Part shown: piece by piece, positions 38,103 through 52,385 of the stretch | How positions within the stretch are numbered: the stretch's first letter is position 1 | How the letters are laid out: each line of letters opens with the position of its first letter | NCBI GenBank assembly: GCA_036172665.1 | Contig: JAYKNF010000070.1 | Coordinates: 33,259 to 97,258, forward strand | Length of the DNA: 64,000 bases | From: Prosopocoilus inquinatus | Lineage: Eukaryota > Arthropoda > Insecta > Coleoptera > Lucanidae | Direction of reading: 5' to 3' | Position numbers and translations under genes: made by a program | Notes under the pieces: generated by a model | What the model saw: only the letters and a program-made list of their open reading frames with translations | Databases searched by the model: none | Told to the model about the DNA's origin: nothing

Positions 38103-41100
38103 ATGCAGCAGGAGCTGGAAATAGTTTTAAACGAAACAACACGTATTAGCGTTGTTCCTGTGCTGTATCTAATCGATCCTTACTTATCTATCATGTTATT
38201 TGACGTTTCGATGGACTCCAGTAACTCTGATGTGAGATACGATGTTCTCGGACGCAGCAGAAGCTGGAAATAGTTTTAAACGAAACAACACGCATTAGCG
38301 TTGTTCCTGTGATGTATCTAATCGATCCTTACTCATCTATCATGTTATTTGGCGTTTCGAAGGACTCCAGTAACTTAGATGTGAGATACGAAGTTCTCGT
38401 ACGCAGCTGAAGCTAGAAATAGTTTTAAACGAAACAACACGCATTAGCGTTGTTCCTGTGATGTATCTAATCGATCCTTACTTATCTATCATGTTATTTG
38501 ACGTTTGGACGGACTCCAGTAACTCTGATGAGAGATTCAAAGTTCTCGGACGCAGTAGAAGCTGGAAATAGTTTTGAACGAAACAACACGTATTAGCGTT
38601 GTTCCTGTGATGTATCTAAACGATCCTTACTTATCTAACATGTTATTTGACGTTTGGATGGACTCCAGTAAGTCTGGTGTGAGATACAAAGTTTTTGGAC
38701 GCAGCAGGAGCTGGAAATAGTTTTAAACGAAACAACACGTATTAGCGTTGTTCCTGTGCTGTATCTAATCGATCCTTACTCATATATAATGTTAATTGGC
38801 GTTTCGATGAACTCCAGTAGCTCTGATGTGAGTTACGACGTTTTCGGACGCAGCAGAAGCTGGAAATAGTTTTAAACGAAACAACACGCATTAGCGTTGT
38901 TCCTGTGATGTATCTAATCGATAATTACTCATCTATCATGTTATTTGGCGTTTCGATGGACTCCAGTAACTTTGATGTGAGATACGAAGTTCTCGGACGC
39001 AGCTGAAGCTGGAAATAGTTTTAAACGAAACAACACGTATTAGCGTTGTTCCTGTGATGTATCTAATTGATCCTTACTCATCTATCATGTTATTTGACGT
39101 TTGGATGGACTCCAGTAACTCTGATGAGAGATACAAAGATTGCGGACGCAGCAGAAGCTGGAAATAGTTTTGAACGAAACAACACCTATTGGCGTTGTTC
39201 CTGTGATGTATCTAATCGATCCTTACTTATCTAACATGTTATTTGACGTTTGGATGGACTATAGAAAGTCTGATGTGAGATACAAAGTTTTGGGACGCAG
39301 CAGGAGCTGGAAATAGTTTTAAACGAAACAACACGTATTAGCGTTGTTCCTGTGCTGTATCTAATCGATCCTTACTTACCTATCATGTTATTTGACGTTT
39401 GGATGGACTCCAGTAACCCTGACGTGAGATACGATGTTTTCGGACGCAGCAGAAGCTGGAAATAGTTTTAAACGAAACAACACGCATTAGCGTTGTTCCT
39501 GTGATGTATCTAATCGATCCTTACTCATCTATCATGTTATTTGGCGTTTCGATGGACTCCAGTAACTTAGATGTGAGATACGATGTTCTCGGACGCAGCA
39601 GAAGCTGGAAATAGTTTTAAACGAAACAACACGCATTAGCGTTGTTCCTGTGTAGTATCTAATCGATCCTTACTCATCTATCATGTTATTTGGCGTTTCG
39701 ACGGACTCCAGTAACTCCGATGTGATATACGACGTTTTCGGACGCAGCAGCAGCTGGAAATAGTTTTAAACGAAACAACACATATTAGCGTTACTCCTGT
39801 GATGTACATAACCGATCCTTACTCATCTGTCATGTTATTTGACGTTTGGACGGACTCCAGTATCTCTGATGTGAGATACAAAGTTATCGGATGCAGCAGA
39901 AGCTGGAAATAGTTTTGAACGAAACAACACGTATTAGCGTTGTTCCTGTGCTGTATCTAATTGATCCTTACTTATCTATCATGTTATTTGACGTTTCGAT
40001 GGACTCCAGTAACTCTGATGTGAGATACGACGTTTTCGGACGCAGCAGCAGCTGGAAATAGTTTTAAACGAAACAACACATATTAGCGTTGTTCCTGTGA
40101 TGTATCTAATCGATCCTTACTCATCTATCATGTTATTTGACGTTTGGACGGACTCCAGTAACTCTGATGAGAGATACAAAGTTCTCGGACGCAGCAGAAG
40201 CTGGAAATAGTTCTGAACGAAACAACACGTATTAGCGTTGTTCCTGTGATGTATCTAATCGATCCTTACTTAGCTACTATGTTATTTGACGTTTCGATGG
40301 ACTCCAGTAACTCTAATGTGAGATACGAAATTTTCGGACGCAGCAGCAGCTGGAAATAGTTTTAAACGAAACAACACATATTAGCGTTGTTCCTGTGATG
40401 TATCTAATCGATCCTTACTCATCTATCATGTTATTTGACGTTTGGACGGACTCCAGTAACTCTGATGAGAGATACAAAGTTCTCGGACGCAGTAGAAGCT
40501 GGAAATAGTTTTGAACGAAACAACACGTATTAGCGTTGTTCCTGTGATGTATCTAAACGATCCTTACTTATCTAACATATTATTTGACGTTTGGATGAAC
40601 TCCAGTAAGTCTGATGTGAGATAGAAAGTTTTTGGACGCAGCAGGAGCTGGAAATAGTTTTAAACGAAACAAGACGCATTAGCGTTGTTCCTGTGATGTA
40701 TCTAATCGATCCTTACTCATCTATCATGTTATTTGGCGTTTCGATGGACTCCAGTAACTTTGATGTGAGATACGAAGTTCTCGGACGCAGCTGAAGCTAG
40801 AAATAGTTTTAAACGAAACAACACGCATTAGCGTTGTTCCTGTGTAGTATCTAATCGATCCTTACTCATCTATCATGTTATTTGGCGTTTCGATGGACTC
40901 CAGTAACTCTGATGTGGTATAAGACGTTTTCGGACGCAGCAGCAGCTGGAAAAAGTTTTAAACGAAACAACACATATTAGCGTTATTCCTGTGATGTATC
41001 TAATCGATCCTTACCCATCTATCATGTTATTTGACGTTTGGACGGACTCCAGTAACTCTGATGTGAGATACAAAGTTATCGGACGCAGCAGAAGCTGGAA

Positions 41101-41637
41101 ATAGTTTTGAACGAAACAACACGTATTAGCGTTGTTCCTGTGCTGTATCTAATCGATCCTTACTTATTTATCATGTTATTTGTCGTTTCGATGGACTCCA
41201 GTAACTCTGATGTGAGATACGACGTTTTCGGACGCAGCAGAAGCTGGAAATAGTTTTAAACGAAACAACACGTATTAGCGTTGTTCCTGTGATGTATCTA
41301 ATCGATCCTTACTCATCTATCATGTTATTTGACGTTTGGATGGACTCCAGTAACTCTGATGAGACATACAAAGATTTCGGACGCAGCAGAAACTGGAAAT
41401 AGTTTTGAACGAAACAACACGTATTAGCGTTGTTCCTGTGATGTATCTAATCGATCCTTACTTATCTATCATGTTATTTGACGTTTCGATGGACTCCAGT
41501 AACTCTGATGTGAGATACGACGTTTTCGAACGCAGCAGAAACTGGAAATAGTTTTAAACGAAACAACACACATTAGCGATGTTCCTGTGATGTATCTAAT
41601 CGATCCTTACTCATCTATCATGTTATTTTACGTTTGG

Positions 41638-41660
41638 ATGGACTCCAGAGATACAAAGTT
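41638..41660 (+). repeat. 13-bp internal deletion in a monomer
   Basis: 'gactccag' runs straight into 'agatacaaag', missing the 13 bases that usually span phases 58-70. The deletion ends share a two-base 'ag', compatible with microhomology-mediated loss. The neighbouring 'ggacgaagtag' variant travels with it to the second copy near 55490. Confidence 0.82.
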
Positions 41661-42770
41661 CTCGGACGAAGTAGAAGCTGGAAATAGTTTTGAACGAAAC
41701 AACACGTATTAGCGTTGTTCTTGTGATGTATCTAAACGATCCTTACTTATCTAACATGTTATTTGACGTTTGGATGGACTCCAGTAAGTCTGATGTGAGG
41801 TACAAAGTTCTTGGACGCAGCAGGAGCTGGAAATAGTTTTAAACGAAACAACACGTATTAGCGTTGTTTCTGTGCTGTATCTAATCGATCCTTACTCATA
41901 TATCTTGTTATTTGGCGTTTCGATTAACTCCAGTAACTCTGATGTGAGATACGACGTTTTCGGACGCAGCAGAAGCTGGAAATAGTTTTAAACGAAACAA
42001 CACGCATTAGCGTTGTTCCTGTGATGTATCTAATCGATCCTTACTCATCTATCATGTTATTTGGCGTTTCGATGGACTCCAGTAACTTTGATGTGAGATA
42101 CGAAGTTCTCGGAAGCAGCTGAAGCTGGAAATAGTTTTAAATGAAACAACACGTATTAGCGTTGTTCCTGTGATGTATCTAATCGATCCTTACTCATCTA
42201 TCATGTTATTTGGCGTTTCGATGTACTCCAGTAACTCTGATGTGAGATAAGACGTTTTCGGACGCAGCAGAAGCTGGAAATAGTTTTAAACGAAACAACA
42301 CGCATTAGCGTTGTTCCTGTGATGTATCTAATCGATCCTTACTTATCTATCATGTTATTTGACGTTTGGATGGACTCCAGTAACCCTGACGTGAGAAACG
42401 AAGTTCTCGGACGCAGCAGAAGCTGGAAATAGCTTTAAACGAAACAACACGCATTAGCGTTGTTCCTGTGATGTATCTAATCGATCCTTACGAATCTATC
42501 ATGTTATTTGGCGTTTCGATGGACTCCAGTAACTTAGATGTGAGATACGAAGTTCTCGGACGCAGCTGAAGCTAGAAATAGTTTTAAACGAAACAACACG
42601 CATTAGCGTTGTTCCTGTGTAGTGTCTAATCGATCCTTACTTATCTATCATGTTATTTGACATTTCGATGGACTCCAGTAACTCTGATGTGATATACGAC
42701 GTTTTCGGACGCAGCAGCAGCTGGAAATAGTTTTAAACGAAACAACACATATTAGCGTTGTTCCTGTGAT

Positions 42771-44856
42771 GTATCTAATCGATCCTTACTCATCTATCAT
42801 GTTATTTGGCGTTTCGATGGACTCCAGTAACTCTGATATGAGATACAAAGTTATCGGACGCAGCAGAAGCTGGAAATAGTTTTGAACGAAACAACACGTA
42901 TTAGCGTTGTTCCTGTGCTGTATCTAATCGATCCTTACTTATCTATCATGTTATTTGACGTTTCGATGGACTCCAGTAACTCTGATGATAGATAGGACGT
43001 TTTCGGACGCAGCAGAAGCTGGAAATATTTTTAAACGAAACAACACGTATTAGCGTTGTTCCTGTGATGTATCTAATCGATCCTTACTCATCTATCATGT
43101 TATTTGACGTTTGGATGGACTCCAGTAACTCTGATGAGAGATACAAAGATTTCGGACGCAGCATAAGCTGGAAATAGTTTTGAACGAAACAACACGTATT
43201 AGCGTTGTTCCTGTGATGTATCTAAACGATCCTTACTTATCTAACATGTTATTTGACGTTTGGATGGACTCCAGTAAGTCTGATGTGAGATACAAAGTTT
43301 TGGGACGCAGCAGGAGCTGGAAATAGTTTTAAACGAAACAACACGTATTAGCGTTGTTACTGTGCTGTATCTAATCGATCCTTACTTATCTATTATGTTA
43401 TTTGACGTTTGGATGGACTCCAGTAACCCTGACGTGAGATACGAAGTTCTCGGACGCTGCAGAAGCTGGAAATAGTTTTAAACGAAACAACACGCATTAG
43501 CGTTGTTCCTGTGATGTATCTAATCGATCCTTACTCATCTATCATGTTATTGGGCGTTTCCATGGACTCCAGTAACTTAGATGTGAGATACGAAGTTCTC
43601 GGACGCAGCTGAAGCTAGAAATAGTTTTAAACGAAACAACACGCATTAGCGTTGTTCCTGTGATGTATCTAATCGATCCTTACTTATCTATCATGTTATT
43701 TGACGTTTGGATTGACTCCAGTAACCCTGACGTCAGATACGAAGTTCTAGGACGCAGCAGAAGCTGGAAATAGTTTTAAACGAAACAACACGCACTAGCG
43801 TTGCTCCTGTGATGTATCTAATCGATCCTTACTCATCTTTCATGTTATTTGACGTTTGGACGGACTCCAGTAACTCTGATATGAGATACAAAGTTATCGG
43901 ACGCAGCAGAAGCTGGAAATAGTTTTGAACGAAACAACACGTATTAGCGTTGTTCCTGTGCTGTATCTAATCGATCCTTACTTATCTATCATGTTATTTG
44001 ACGTTTCGATGGACTCCAGTAACTCTGATGATAGATAGGACGTTTTCGGACGCAGCAGAAGCTGGAAATATTTTTAAACGAAACAACACGTATTAGCGTT
44101 GTTCCTGTGATGTATCTAATCGATCCTTACTCATCTATCATGTTATTTGACGTTTGGATGGACTCCAGTAACTCTGATGAGAGATACAAAGATTTCGGAC
44201 GCAGCATAAGCTGGAAATAGTTTTGAACGAAACAACACGTATTAGCGTTGTTCCTGTGATGTATCTAAACGATCCTTACTTATCTAACATGTTATTTGAC
44301 GTTTGGATGGACTCCAGTAAGTCTGATGTGAGATACAAAGTTTTGGGACGCAGCAGGAGCTGGAAATAGTTTTAAACGAAACAACACGTATTAGCGTTGT
44401 TCCTGTGCTGTATCTAATCGATCCTTACTTATCTATTATGTTATTTGACGTTTGGATGGACTCCAGTAACCCTGACGTGAGATACGAAGTTCTCGGACGC
44501 TGCAGAAGCTGGAAATAGTTTTAAACGAAACAACACGCATTAGCGTTGTTCCTGTGATGTATCTAATCGATCCTTACTCATCTATCATGTTATTTGGCGT
44601 TTCCATGGACTCCAGTAACTTAGATGTGAGATACGAAGTTCTCGGACGCAGCTGAAGCTAGAAATAGTTTTAAACGAAACAACACGCATTAGCGTTGTTC
44701 CTGTGATGTATCTAATCGATCCTTACTTATCTATCATGTTATTTGACGTTTGGATGGACTCCAGTAACCCTGACGTTAGATACGAAGTTCTAGGACGCAG
44801 CAGAATCTGGAAATAGTTTTAAACGAAACAACACGCATTAGCGTTGTTCCTGTGAT
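42771..44856 (+). repeat. Seven-monomer repeat (1043 bp), two tandem copies plus a partial third
   Basis: Copies are 42771-43813 and 43814-44856. 'gatatgaga' occurs at 42835, 43878 and 44921, each 1043 bp apart; 'gatgatagatagg' and 'gcagcataagc' (gcataag at 43161 and 44204) are shared by the first two. The copies are told apart by 'gttgttactg/gttgttcctg', 'attgggcg/atttggcg' and 'gacgtcaga/gacgttaga'. The third unit reverts to common subtypes after about 45060. The two copies reappear near 56.9-58.3 kb at +13852 bp. Confidence 0.82.
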
Positions 44857-46044
44857 GTATCTAATCGATCCTTACTCATCTATCATGTTATTTGACGTTT
44901 GGACGGACTCCAGTAACTCTGATATGAGATAGAAAGTTATCGGACGCAGCAGAAGCTGGAAATAGTTTTGAACGAAACAACACGTATTAGCGTTGTTCCT
45001 GTGCTGTATCTAATCGATCCTTACTTATCTATCATGTTATTTGACGTTTCGATGGACTCCAGTAACTCTGATGTGAGATACGACGTTTTCGGACGCAGCA
45101 GAAGCTGGAAATAGTTTTAAACGAAACAACACGTATTAGCGTTGTTCCTGTGATGTATCTAATCGATCCTTACTCATCTATCATGTTATTTGACGTTTGG
45201 ATGGACTCCAGTAACTCTGATGTGAGATACAAAGATTTCGGACGCAGCAGAAGCTGGAAATAGTTTTGAACGAAACAACACGTATTAGCGTTGTTCCTGT
45301 GATGTATCTAATCGATCCTTACTTATCTATTATGTTATTTGAAGTTGGGATGGACTCCAGTAACCCTGACGTGAGATACGAAGTTCTCGGACGCAGCAGA
45401 AACTGGAAATAGTTTTAAACGAAACAACACGCATTAGCGTTGTTCCTGTGATGTATCTAATCGATCCTTATTCATCTATCATGTTATTTGACGTTTCGAT
45501 GGACTCCAGTAACTCTAATGTGAGATACGAAATTTTCGGACGCAGCAGAAGCTGGAAATAGTTTTAAACGAAACACCACGTATTAGCGTTGTTCCTGTGA
45601 TATATCTAATCGATCCTTACTCATCTATCATGTTATTTTACGTTTGGATGGGCTCCAGTAACTCTGATGTGAGATACGAAGTTCTCGGACGCAGCTGAAG
45701 CTAGAAATAGTTTTAAACGAAACAACACGCATTAGCGTTGTTCCTGTGATGTATCTAATCGATCCTTACTTATCTATCATGTTATTTGACGTTTGGATGG
45801 ACTCCAGTAACCCTGACGTGAGATACGAAGTTCTCGGTCTCATCAGAAGCTGGAAATAGTTTTAAACGAAACAACACGTATTAGCGTTGTTCCTGTGATG
45901 TATCTAATCGATCCTTACTCATCTATCATGTTACTTTACGTTTGGATGGACTCCAGTAAGTCTGATGTGAGATACAAAGTTTTGGGACGCAGCAGGAGCT
46001 GGAAATAGTTTTAAACGAAACAACACGTATTAGCGTTGTTCCTG
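44465..46044 (+). repeat. Block R7, copy 1 (about 10.6 monomers)
   Basis: Matches 48935-50514 at an offset of 4470 bp (30 monomers), dropping to 4469 after a one-base deletion near 50131. Markers are 'cgctgcagaagc' (44499/48969), 'gaagttggga' (45341/49811), 'gaaacaccacg' and 'ttctcggtctcatc' (45831/50300). Confidence 0.85.
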
Positions 46045-48934
46045 TGCTGTATCTAATCGATCCTTACTTATCTATCATGTTATTTGACGTTTGGATGGAC
46101 TCCAGTAACCCTGACGTGAGATACGATGTTCTCGGACGCAGCAGAAGCTGGAAATAGTTTTAAACGAAACAACACGCATTAGCGTTATTCCTGTGATGTA
46201 TCTAATCGATCCTTACTCATCTATCATGTTATTTGGCGTTTAGATGGACTCCAGTAACTTAGATGTGAGATACGAAGTTCTCGGACGCAGCTGAAGCTAG
46301 AAATAGCTTTAAACGAAACAACACGCATTAGCGTTGTTCCTGTGATGTGTCTAATCGATCCTTACTTATCTAACATGTTATTCGACGTTTGGATGGACTC
46401 CAGTAAGTCTGATGTGAGATACAAAGTTTTTGGACGCAGCAGGAGCTGGAAATAGTTTTAAACGAAACAACACGCATTAGCGATGTTCCTGTGATGTATC
46501 TAATCGATCCTTACACATCTATCATGTTATTTGACGTTTGGACGGACTCCAGTAACTCTGATGAGAGATTCACAGTTCTCGGACGCAGTAGAAGCTGGAA
46601 ATAGTTTTGAACGAAACAACACGTATTAGCGTTGTACCTGTGATGTATCTAAACGATCCTTAATTATCTAACATGTTATTTGACGTTTGGATGGACTCCA
46701 GTAAGTCTGATGTGAGATACAAAGTTTTTGGACGCAGCAGGAGCTGGAAATAGTTTTAAACGAAACAACACGTATTAGCGTTGTGCCTGTGCTGTATCTA
46801 ATCGATCCTTACTCATATATCATGTTACTTGGCGTTTCGATGGACTCCAGTAGCTCTGATGTGAGATACGACGTTTTCGGACGCAGCAGAAGCTGGAAAT
46901 AGTTTTAAACGAAACAACACGCATTAGCGTTGTTCCTGTGATGTATCTAATCGATCCTTACTCATCTATCATGTTATTTGGCGTTTCGATGGACTCCAGT
47001 AACTTTGATGTGAGATACGAAGTTCTCGGACGCAGCTGAATCTGGAAATAGTTTTAAATGAAACAACACGTATTAGCGTTGTTCCTGTGATGTATCTAAT
47101 CGATCCTTACTCATCTATCATGTTATTTGACGTTTGGACGGACTCCAGTAACTCTGATGAGAGATACAAAGTTCTCGGACGCAGTAGAAGCTGGAAATAG
47201 TTTTGAACGAAACAACACGTATTAGCGTTGTTCCTGTGATGTATCTAAACGATCCTTACTTACCTAACATGTTATTTGACATTTGGATGGACTCCAGTAA
47301 GTCTGATGTGAGATACAAAGTTTTTGGACGCAGCAGGAGCTGGAAATAGTTTTAAACGAAACAACACGTATTAGCGTTGTTCATGTGCTGTATCTAATCG
47401 ATCCTTACTCATATATCATGTTATTTGGCGTTTCGATGGACTCCAGTAACTCTGATGTGAGATACGACGTTTTCGGACGCAGCAGAAGCTGGAAATAGTT
47501 TTAAACGAAACAACACGTATTAGCGTTGTTCCTGTGCTGTATCTAATCGATCCTTATTTATCTATCATATTATTTGACGTTTCGATGGACTCCAGTAACT
47601 CTGATGAGAGATACAAAGTTCTCGGACGCAGTAGAAGCTGGAAATAGTTTTTAACGAAACAACACGTATTAGCGTTGTTCCTGTGATGTATCTAAACGAT
47701 CCTTACTTATCTAACATGTTATTTGACGTTTGGATGGACTCCAGTAAGTCTGATGTGAGATACAAAGTTTTTGGACGCAGCAGGAGCTGGAAATAGTTTT
47801 AAACGAAACAACACGTATTAGCGTTGTTCCTGTGCTGTATCTAATCGATCCTTCCTCATATATCATGTTATTTGGCGTTTCGATGGACTCCAGTAACTCT
47901 GATGTGAGATACGACGTTTTCTGACGCAGCAGAAGCTGGAAATAGTTTTAAACGAAACAACACGTATTAGCGTTGTTCCTGTGATGTATCTAATCGATCC
48001 TTACTCATCTATCATGTTATTTGACGTTTGGATGGACTCCAGTAACTCTGATGAGAGATACAAAGATTTCGGACGCAGCAGAAGCTGGAAATAGTTTTGA
48101 ACGAAACAACACGTATTAGCGTTGTTCCTGTGATGTATCTAAACGATCCTTACTTTTCTATCATGTTATTTGACGTTTCGATGTACTCCAGTAACTCTGA
48201 TGTGAGATACGACGGTTTCGGACGCAGCAGAAGCTGGAAATAGTTTTAAACGAAACAACACGTATTAGCGATGTTCCTGTGATATATCTAAACGATCCTT
48301 ACTCATCTATCATGTTATTAGACGTTTGGACGGACTCCAGTAACTCTGATGTGAGATACAAAGTTCTCGGACGCAGTAGAAGCTGGAAATAGTTTTGAAC
48401 GAAACAACACGTATTAGCGTTGTTCCTGTGATGTATCTAAACGATCCTTACTTATCTAACATGTTACTTAACGTTTGGATGGACTCCAGTAAGTCTGATG
48501 TGAGATACAAAGTTTTAGGACGCAGCAGGAGCTGGAAATAGTTTTAAACGAAACACAACATATTAACGTTGTTCCTGTGCTGCATCTAATCGATCCTTAC
48601 TTATCTATCATGTTATTTGACGTTTCGATGGACTCCAGTAACCCTGACGTGAGATACGATGTTCTCGGACGCAGCAGAAGCTGGAAATAGTTTTAAACGA
48701 AACAACACGCATTAGCGTTGTTCCTGTGATGTATCTAATCGATCCTTACTCATCTATTATGTTATTTGGCATTTCGATGGACTCCAGTAACTTTGATGTG
48801 AGATACGAAGTTCTCGGACGCAGCTGAAGCTGGATATAATTTTAAATGAAACAACACGTATTAGCGTTGTTCCTGTGATGTATCTAATCGATCCTTACTC
48901 ATCTATCATGTTATTTGGCGTTTCGATGGACTCC
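46045..48934 (+). repeat. Island of upstream-type monomers inside the downstream domain
   Basis: These monomers return to the region I/II repertoire: 'gattcacag', 'gtttttggacgc', 'catatatcatgttacttgg', 'cttcctcatatatc', 'cttttctatc', 'ttattagacg' and 'ctgcatctaatc'. It lacks domain IV markers such as 'cacctattag' and 'gttttgggacgc'. It is framed by the two copies of block R7. One monomer near 48555 has a scrambled 'acacaacata' in place of 'acaacacgta' with no length change. The simplest reading is that block R7 was duplicated to the far side of a pre-existing stretch, or that the island was inserted by exchange; I cannot tell which. Confidence 0.7.
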
Positions 48935-50514
48935 AGTAACCCTGACGTGAGATACGAAGTTCTCGGACGCTGCAGAAGCTGGAAATAGTTTTAAACGAAA
49001 CAACACGCATTAGCGTTGTTCCTGTGATGTATCTAATCGATCCTTACTCATCTATCATGTTATTTGGCGTTTCCATGGACTCCAGTAACTTAGATGTGAG
49101 ATACGAAGTTCTCGGACGCAGCTGAAGCTAGAAATAGTTTTAAACGAAACAACACGCATTAGCGTTGTTCCTGTGATGTATCTAATCGATCCTTACTTAT
49201 CTATCATGTTATTTGACGTTTGGATGGACTCCAGTAACCCTGACGTTAGATACGAAGTTCTAGGACGCAGCAGAATCTGGAAATAGTTTTAAACGAAACA
49301 ACACGCATTAGCGTTGTTCCTGTGATGTATCTAATCGATCCTTACTCATCTATCATGTTATTTGACGTTTGGACGGACTCCAGTAACTCTGATATGAGAT
49401 AGAAAGTTATCGGACGCAGCAGAAGCTGGAAATAGTTTTGAACGAAACAACACGTATTAGCGTTGTTCCTGTGCTGTATCTAATCGATCCTTACTTATCT
49501 ATCATGTTATTTGACGTTTCGATGGACTCCAGTAACTCTGATGTGAGATACGACGTTTTCGGACGCAGCAGAAGCTGGAAATAGTTTTAAACGAAACAAC
49601 ACGTATTAGCGTTGTTCCTGTGATATATCTAATCGATCCTTACTCATCTATCATGTTATTTGACGTTTGGATGGACTCCAGTAACTCTGATGTGAGATAC
49701 AAAGATTTCGGACGCAGCAGAAGCTGGAAATAGTTTTGAACGAAACAACACGTATTAGCGTTGTTCCTGTGATGTATCTAATCGATCCTTACTTATCTAT
49801 TATGTTATTTGAAGTTGGGATGGACTCCAGTAACCCTGACGTGAGATACGAAGTTCTCGGACGCAGCAGAAACTGGAAATAGTTTTAAACGAAACAACAC
49901 GCATTAGCGTTGTTCCTGTGATGTATCTAATCGATCCTTACTCATCTATCATGTTATTTGACGTTTCGATGGACTCCAGTAACTCTAATGTGAGATACGA
50001 AATTTTCGGACGCAGCAGAAGCTGGAAATAGTTTTAAACGAAACACCACGTATTAGCGTTGTTCCTGTGATATATCTAATCGATCCTTACTCATCTATCA
50101 TGTTATTTTACGTTTGGATGGGCTCCAGTAACCTGATGTGAGATACGAAGTTCTCGGACGCAGCTGAAGCTAGAAATAGTTTTAAACGAAACAACACGCA
50201 TTAGCGTTGTTCCTGTGATGTATCTAATCGATCCTTACTTATCTATCATGTTATTTGACGTTTGGATGGACTCCAGTAACCCTGACGTGAGATACGAAGT
50301 TCTCGGTCTCATCAGAAGCTGGAAATAGTTTTAAACGAAACAACACGTATTAGCGTTGTTCCTGTGATGTATCTAATCGATCCTTACTCATCTATCATGT
50401 TATTTTACGTTTGGATGGACTCCAGTAAGTCTGATGTGAGATACAAAGTTTTGGGACGCAGCAGGAGCTGGAAATAGTTTTAAACGAAACAACACGTATT
50501 AGCGTTGTTCCTGT
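48935..50514 (+). repeat. Block R7, copy 2
   Basis: Copy of 44465-46044. Its first monomer is chimeric: 'ttatttggcgtttcg' on the left, then 'gtaaccctgacg...cgctgcagaagc' on the right. It ends at 50514, where 'gtgatgtatc' replaces 'gtgctgtatc'. A private one-base deletion ('aacctgatg' for 'aactctgatg', near 50131) is the only length difference. Confidence 0.85.
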
Positions 50515-52385
50515 GATGTATCTAATCGATCCTTACTTATCTATCATGTTATTTGACGTTTCGATGAACTCCAGTAACTCTGATGTGAGATACGACGTCT
50601 TCGGACGCAGCAGAAGCTGGAAATAATTTTAAACGAAACAACACGTATTAGCGTTGTTCCTGTGATGTATCTAATCGATCCTTACTCATCTATCATATTA
50701 TTTGACGTTTGGATGGACTCCAGTATCTCTGATGAGAGATACAAAGATTTCGGACGCAGCAGAAGCTGGAAATTGTTTTGAACGAAACAACACCTATTAG
50801 CGTTGTTCCTGTGATGTATCTAAGCGATCCTTACTTATCTAACATGTTATTTGACGTTTGGATGGACTCCAGTAAGTCTGATGTGAGATACAAAGTTTTG
50901 GGACGCAGCAGGAGCTGGAAATAGTTTTAAACGAAACAACACGTATTAGCGTTGTTCCTGTGATGTATCTAATCGATCCTTACTCATCTATCATGTTATT
51001 TGACGTTTGGACGGACTCCAGTAACTCTGATGAGAGATACAAAGTTCTCGGACGCAGTAGAAGCTGGAAATAGTTTTGAACGAAACAACACGTATTAGCG
51101 TTGTTCCTGTGATGTATCTAATCGATCCTTACTTATCTATCATGTTATTTGACGTTTGGATATACTTCAGTAACCCTGATGTGAGATACGAAGTTCTCGG
51201 ACGCAGCTGAAGCTAGAAATAGTTTTAAACGAAACAACACGCATTAGCGTTATTCCTGTGATGTATCTAATCGATTCTTACTTATCTAACATGTTATTTG
51301 ACATTTGGATGGACTCCAGTAAGTCTGATGTGAGATACAAAGTTTTGGGACGCAGCAGGAGCTGGAAATAGTTTTAAACGAAACAACACGTATTAGCGTT
51401 GTTCCTGTGCTGTATCTAATCGATCCTTACTTATCTATCATGTTATTTGACGTTTCGATGGACTCCAGTAACTCTGATGTGAGATACGAAGTTTTCGGAC
51501 GCAGCAGAAGCTGGAAATAGTTTTAAACGAAACAACACGCATTAGCGATGTTCCTGTGATGTATCTAAACGATCCTTACTCATCTATCATGTTATTTGAC
51601 GTTTGGACGGACTCCAGTAGCTCTGATGTGAGATACGACGTTCTCGGACGCAGCAGAAGCTGGAAATAGTTTTAAACGAAACAACACGCATTAGCGTTGT
51701 TCCTCTGATGTAACTAATCGATCCTTACTCATCTATCATGTTATTTGGCGTTTCGATGGACTCCAGTAACTTTGATGTGAGATACGAAGTTCTCGGACGC
51801 AGCTGAAGCTGGAAATAGTTTTAAAAGAAACAACACGTATTAGCGTTGTTCCTGTGCTGTATCTAATCGATCCTTACTTATCTATCATGTTATTTGACGT
51901 TTCGATGGACTCCAGTAACTCTGATGTGGGATACGAAGTTTTCGGACGCAGCAGAAGCTGGAAATAATTTTGAACGAAACAACACCTATTAGCGTTGTTC
52001 CTGTGATGTATCTAAACGATCCTTACTTATCTAACATGTTATTTGACGTTTGGATGGACTCCAGTAAGTCTGATGTGAGATACAAAGTTTTGGAACGCAG
52101 CAGAAGCTGGAAATAGTTTTAAACGAAACAACACGCATTAGCGTTGTTCCTGTGATGTATCTAATCGATCCTTACTTATCTATCATGTTATTTGACGTTT
52201 CGATGAACTCCAGTAACTCTGATGTGAGATACGACGTCTTCGGACGCAGCAGAAGCTGGAAATAATTTTAAACGAAACAACACGTATTAGCGTTGTTCCT
52301 GTGATGTATCTAATCGATTCTTACTCATCTATCATATTATTTGACGTTTGGATGGACTCCAGTAACTCTGATGAGAGATACAAAG
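50515..52385 (+). repeat. Region V segment a: copy of 31299-33169
   Basis: Constant offset of 19216 bp. Shared markers: 'gacgtcttcgg' (31379/50595 and 33018/52234), 'aaattgttttg', 'ggatatacttcag', 'ttcctctgatgtaac' (32484/51700) and 'ttttggaacgcag' (32872/52088). The copy here is intact past the point (33170) where the source domain has a chimeric monomer. Confidence 0.83.

Larger units (their letters stand above)
31282..46044 (+). repeat. Domain IV: subtype domain with private variants, source of later copies
   Basis: Monomers here carry variants absent or very rare upstream: 'cacctattag' (first near 31575), 'gttttgggacgc' in the gtaagt subtype instead of 'gtttttggacgc', 'cctgtgtagcat/cctgtgtagtat', 'ggatatacttcag', 'cagcagcagctgg' and 'gatgatagatagg'. 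It contains an internal 14-mer repeat (about 31440-34961), a 7-mer repeat (42771-44856), a 9-bp insertion near 38087 and a 13-bp deletion near 41648. Most of it recurs in pieces between 48.9 and 64.0 kb. Confidence 0.8.

Noticed and set aside
48541..48570. Possible insertion or foreign sequence at 'aaacacaacatatt'
   Set aside because: Length is unchanged and the bases fit a few substitutions or two compensating one-base indels within a normal monomer.
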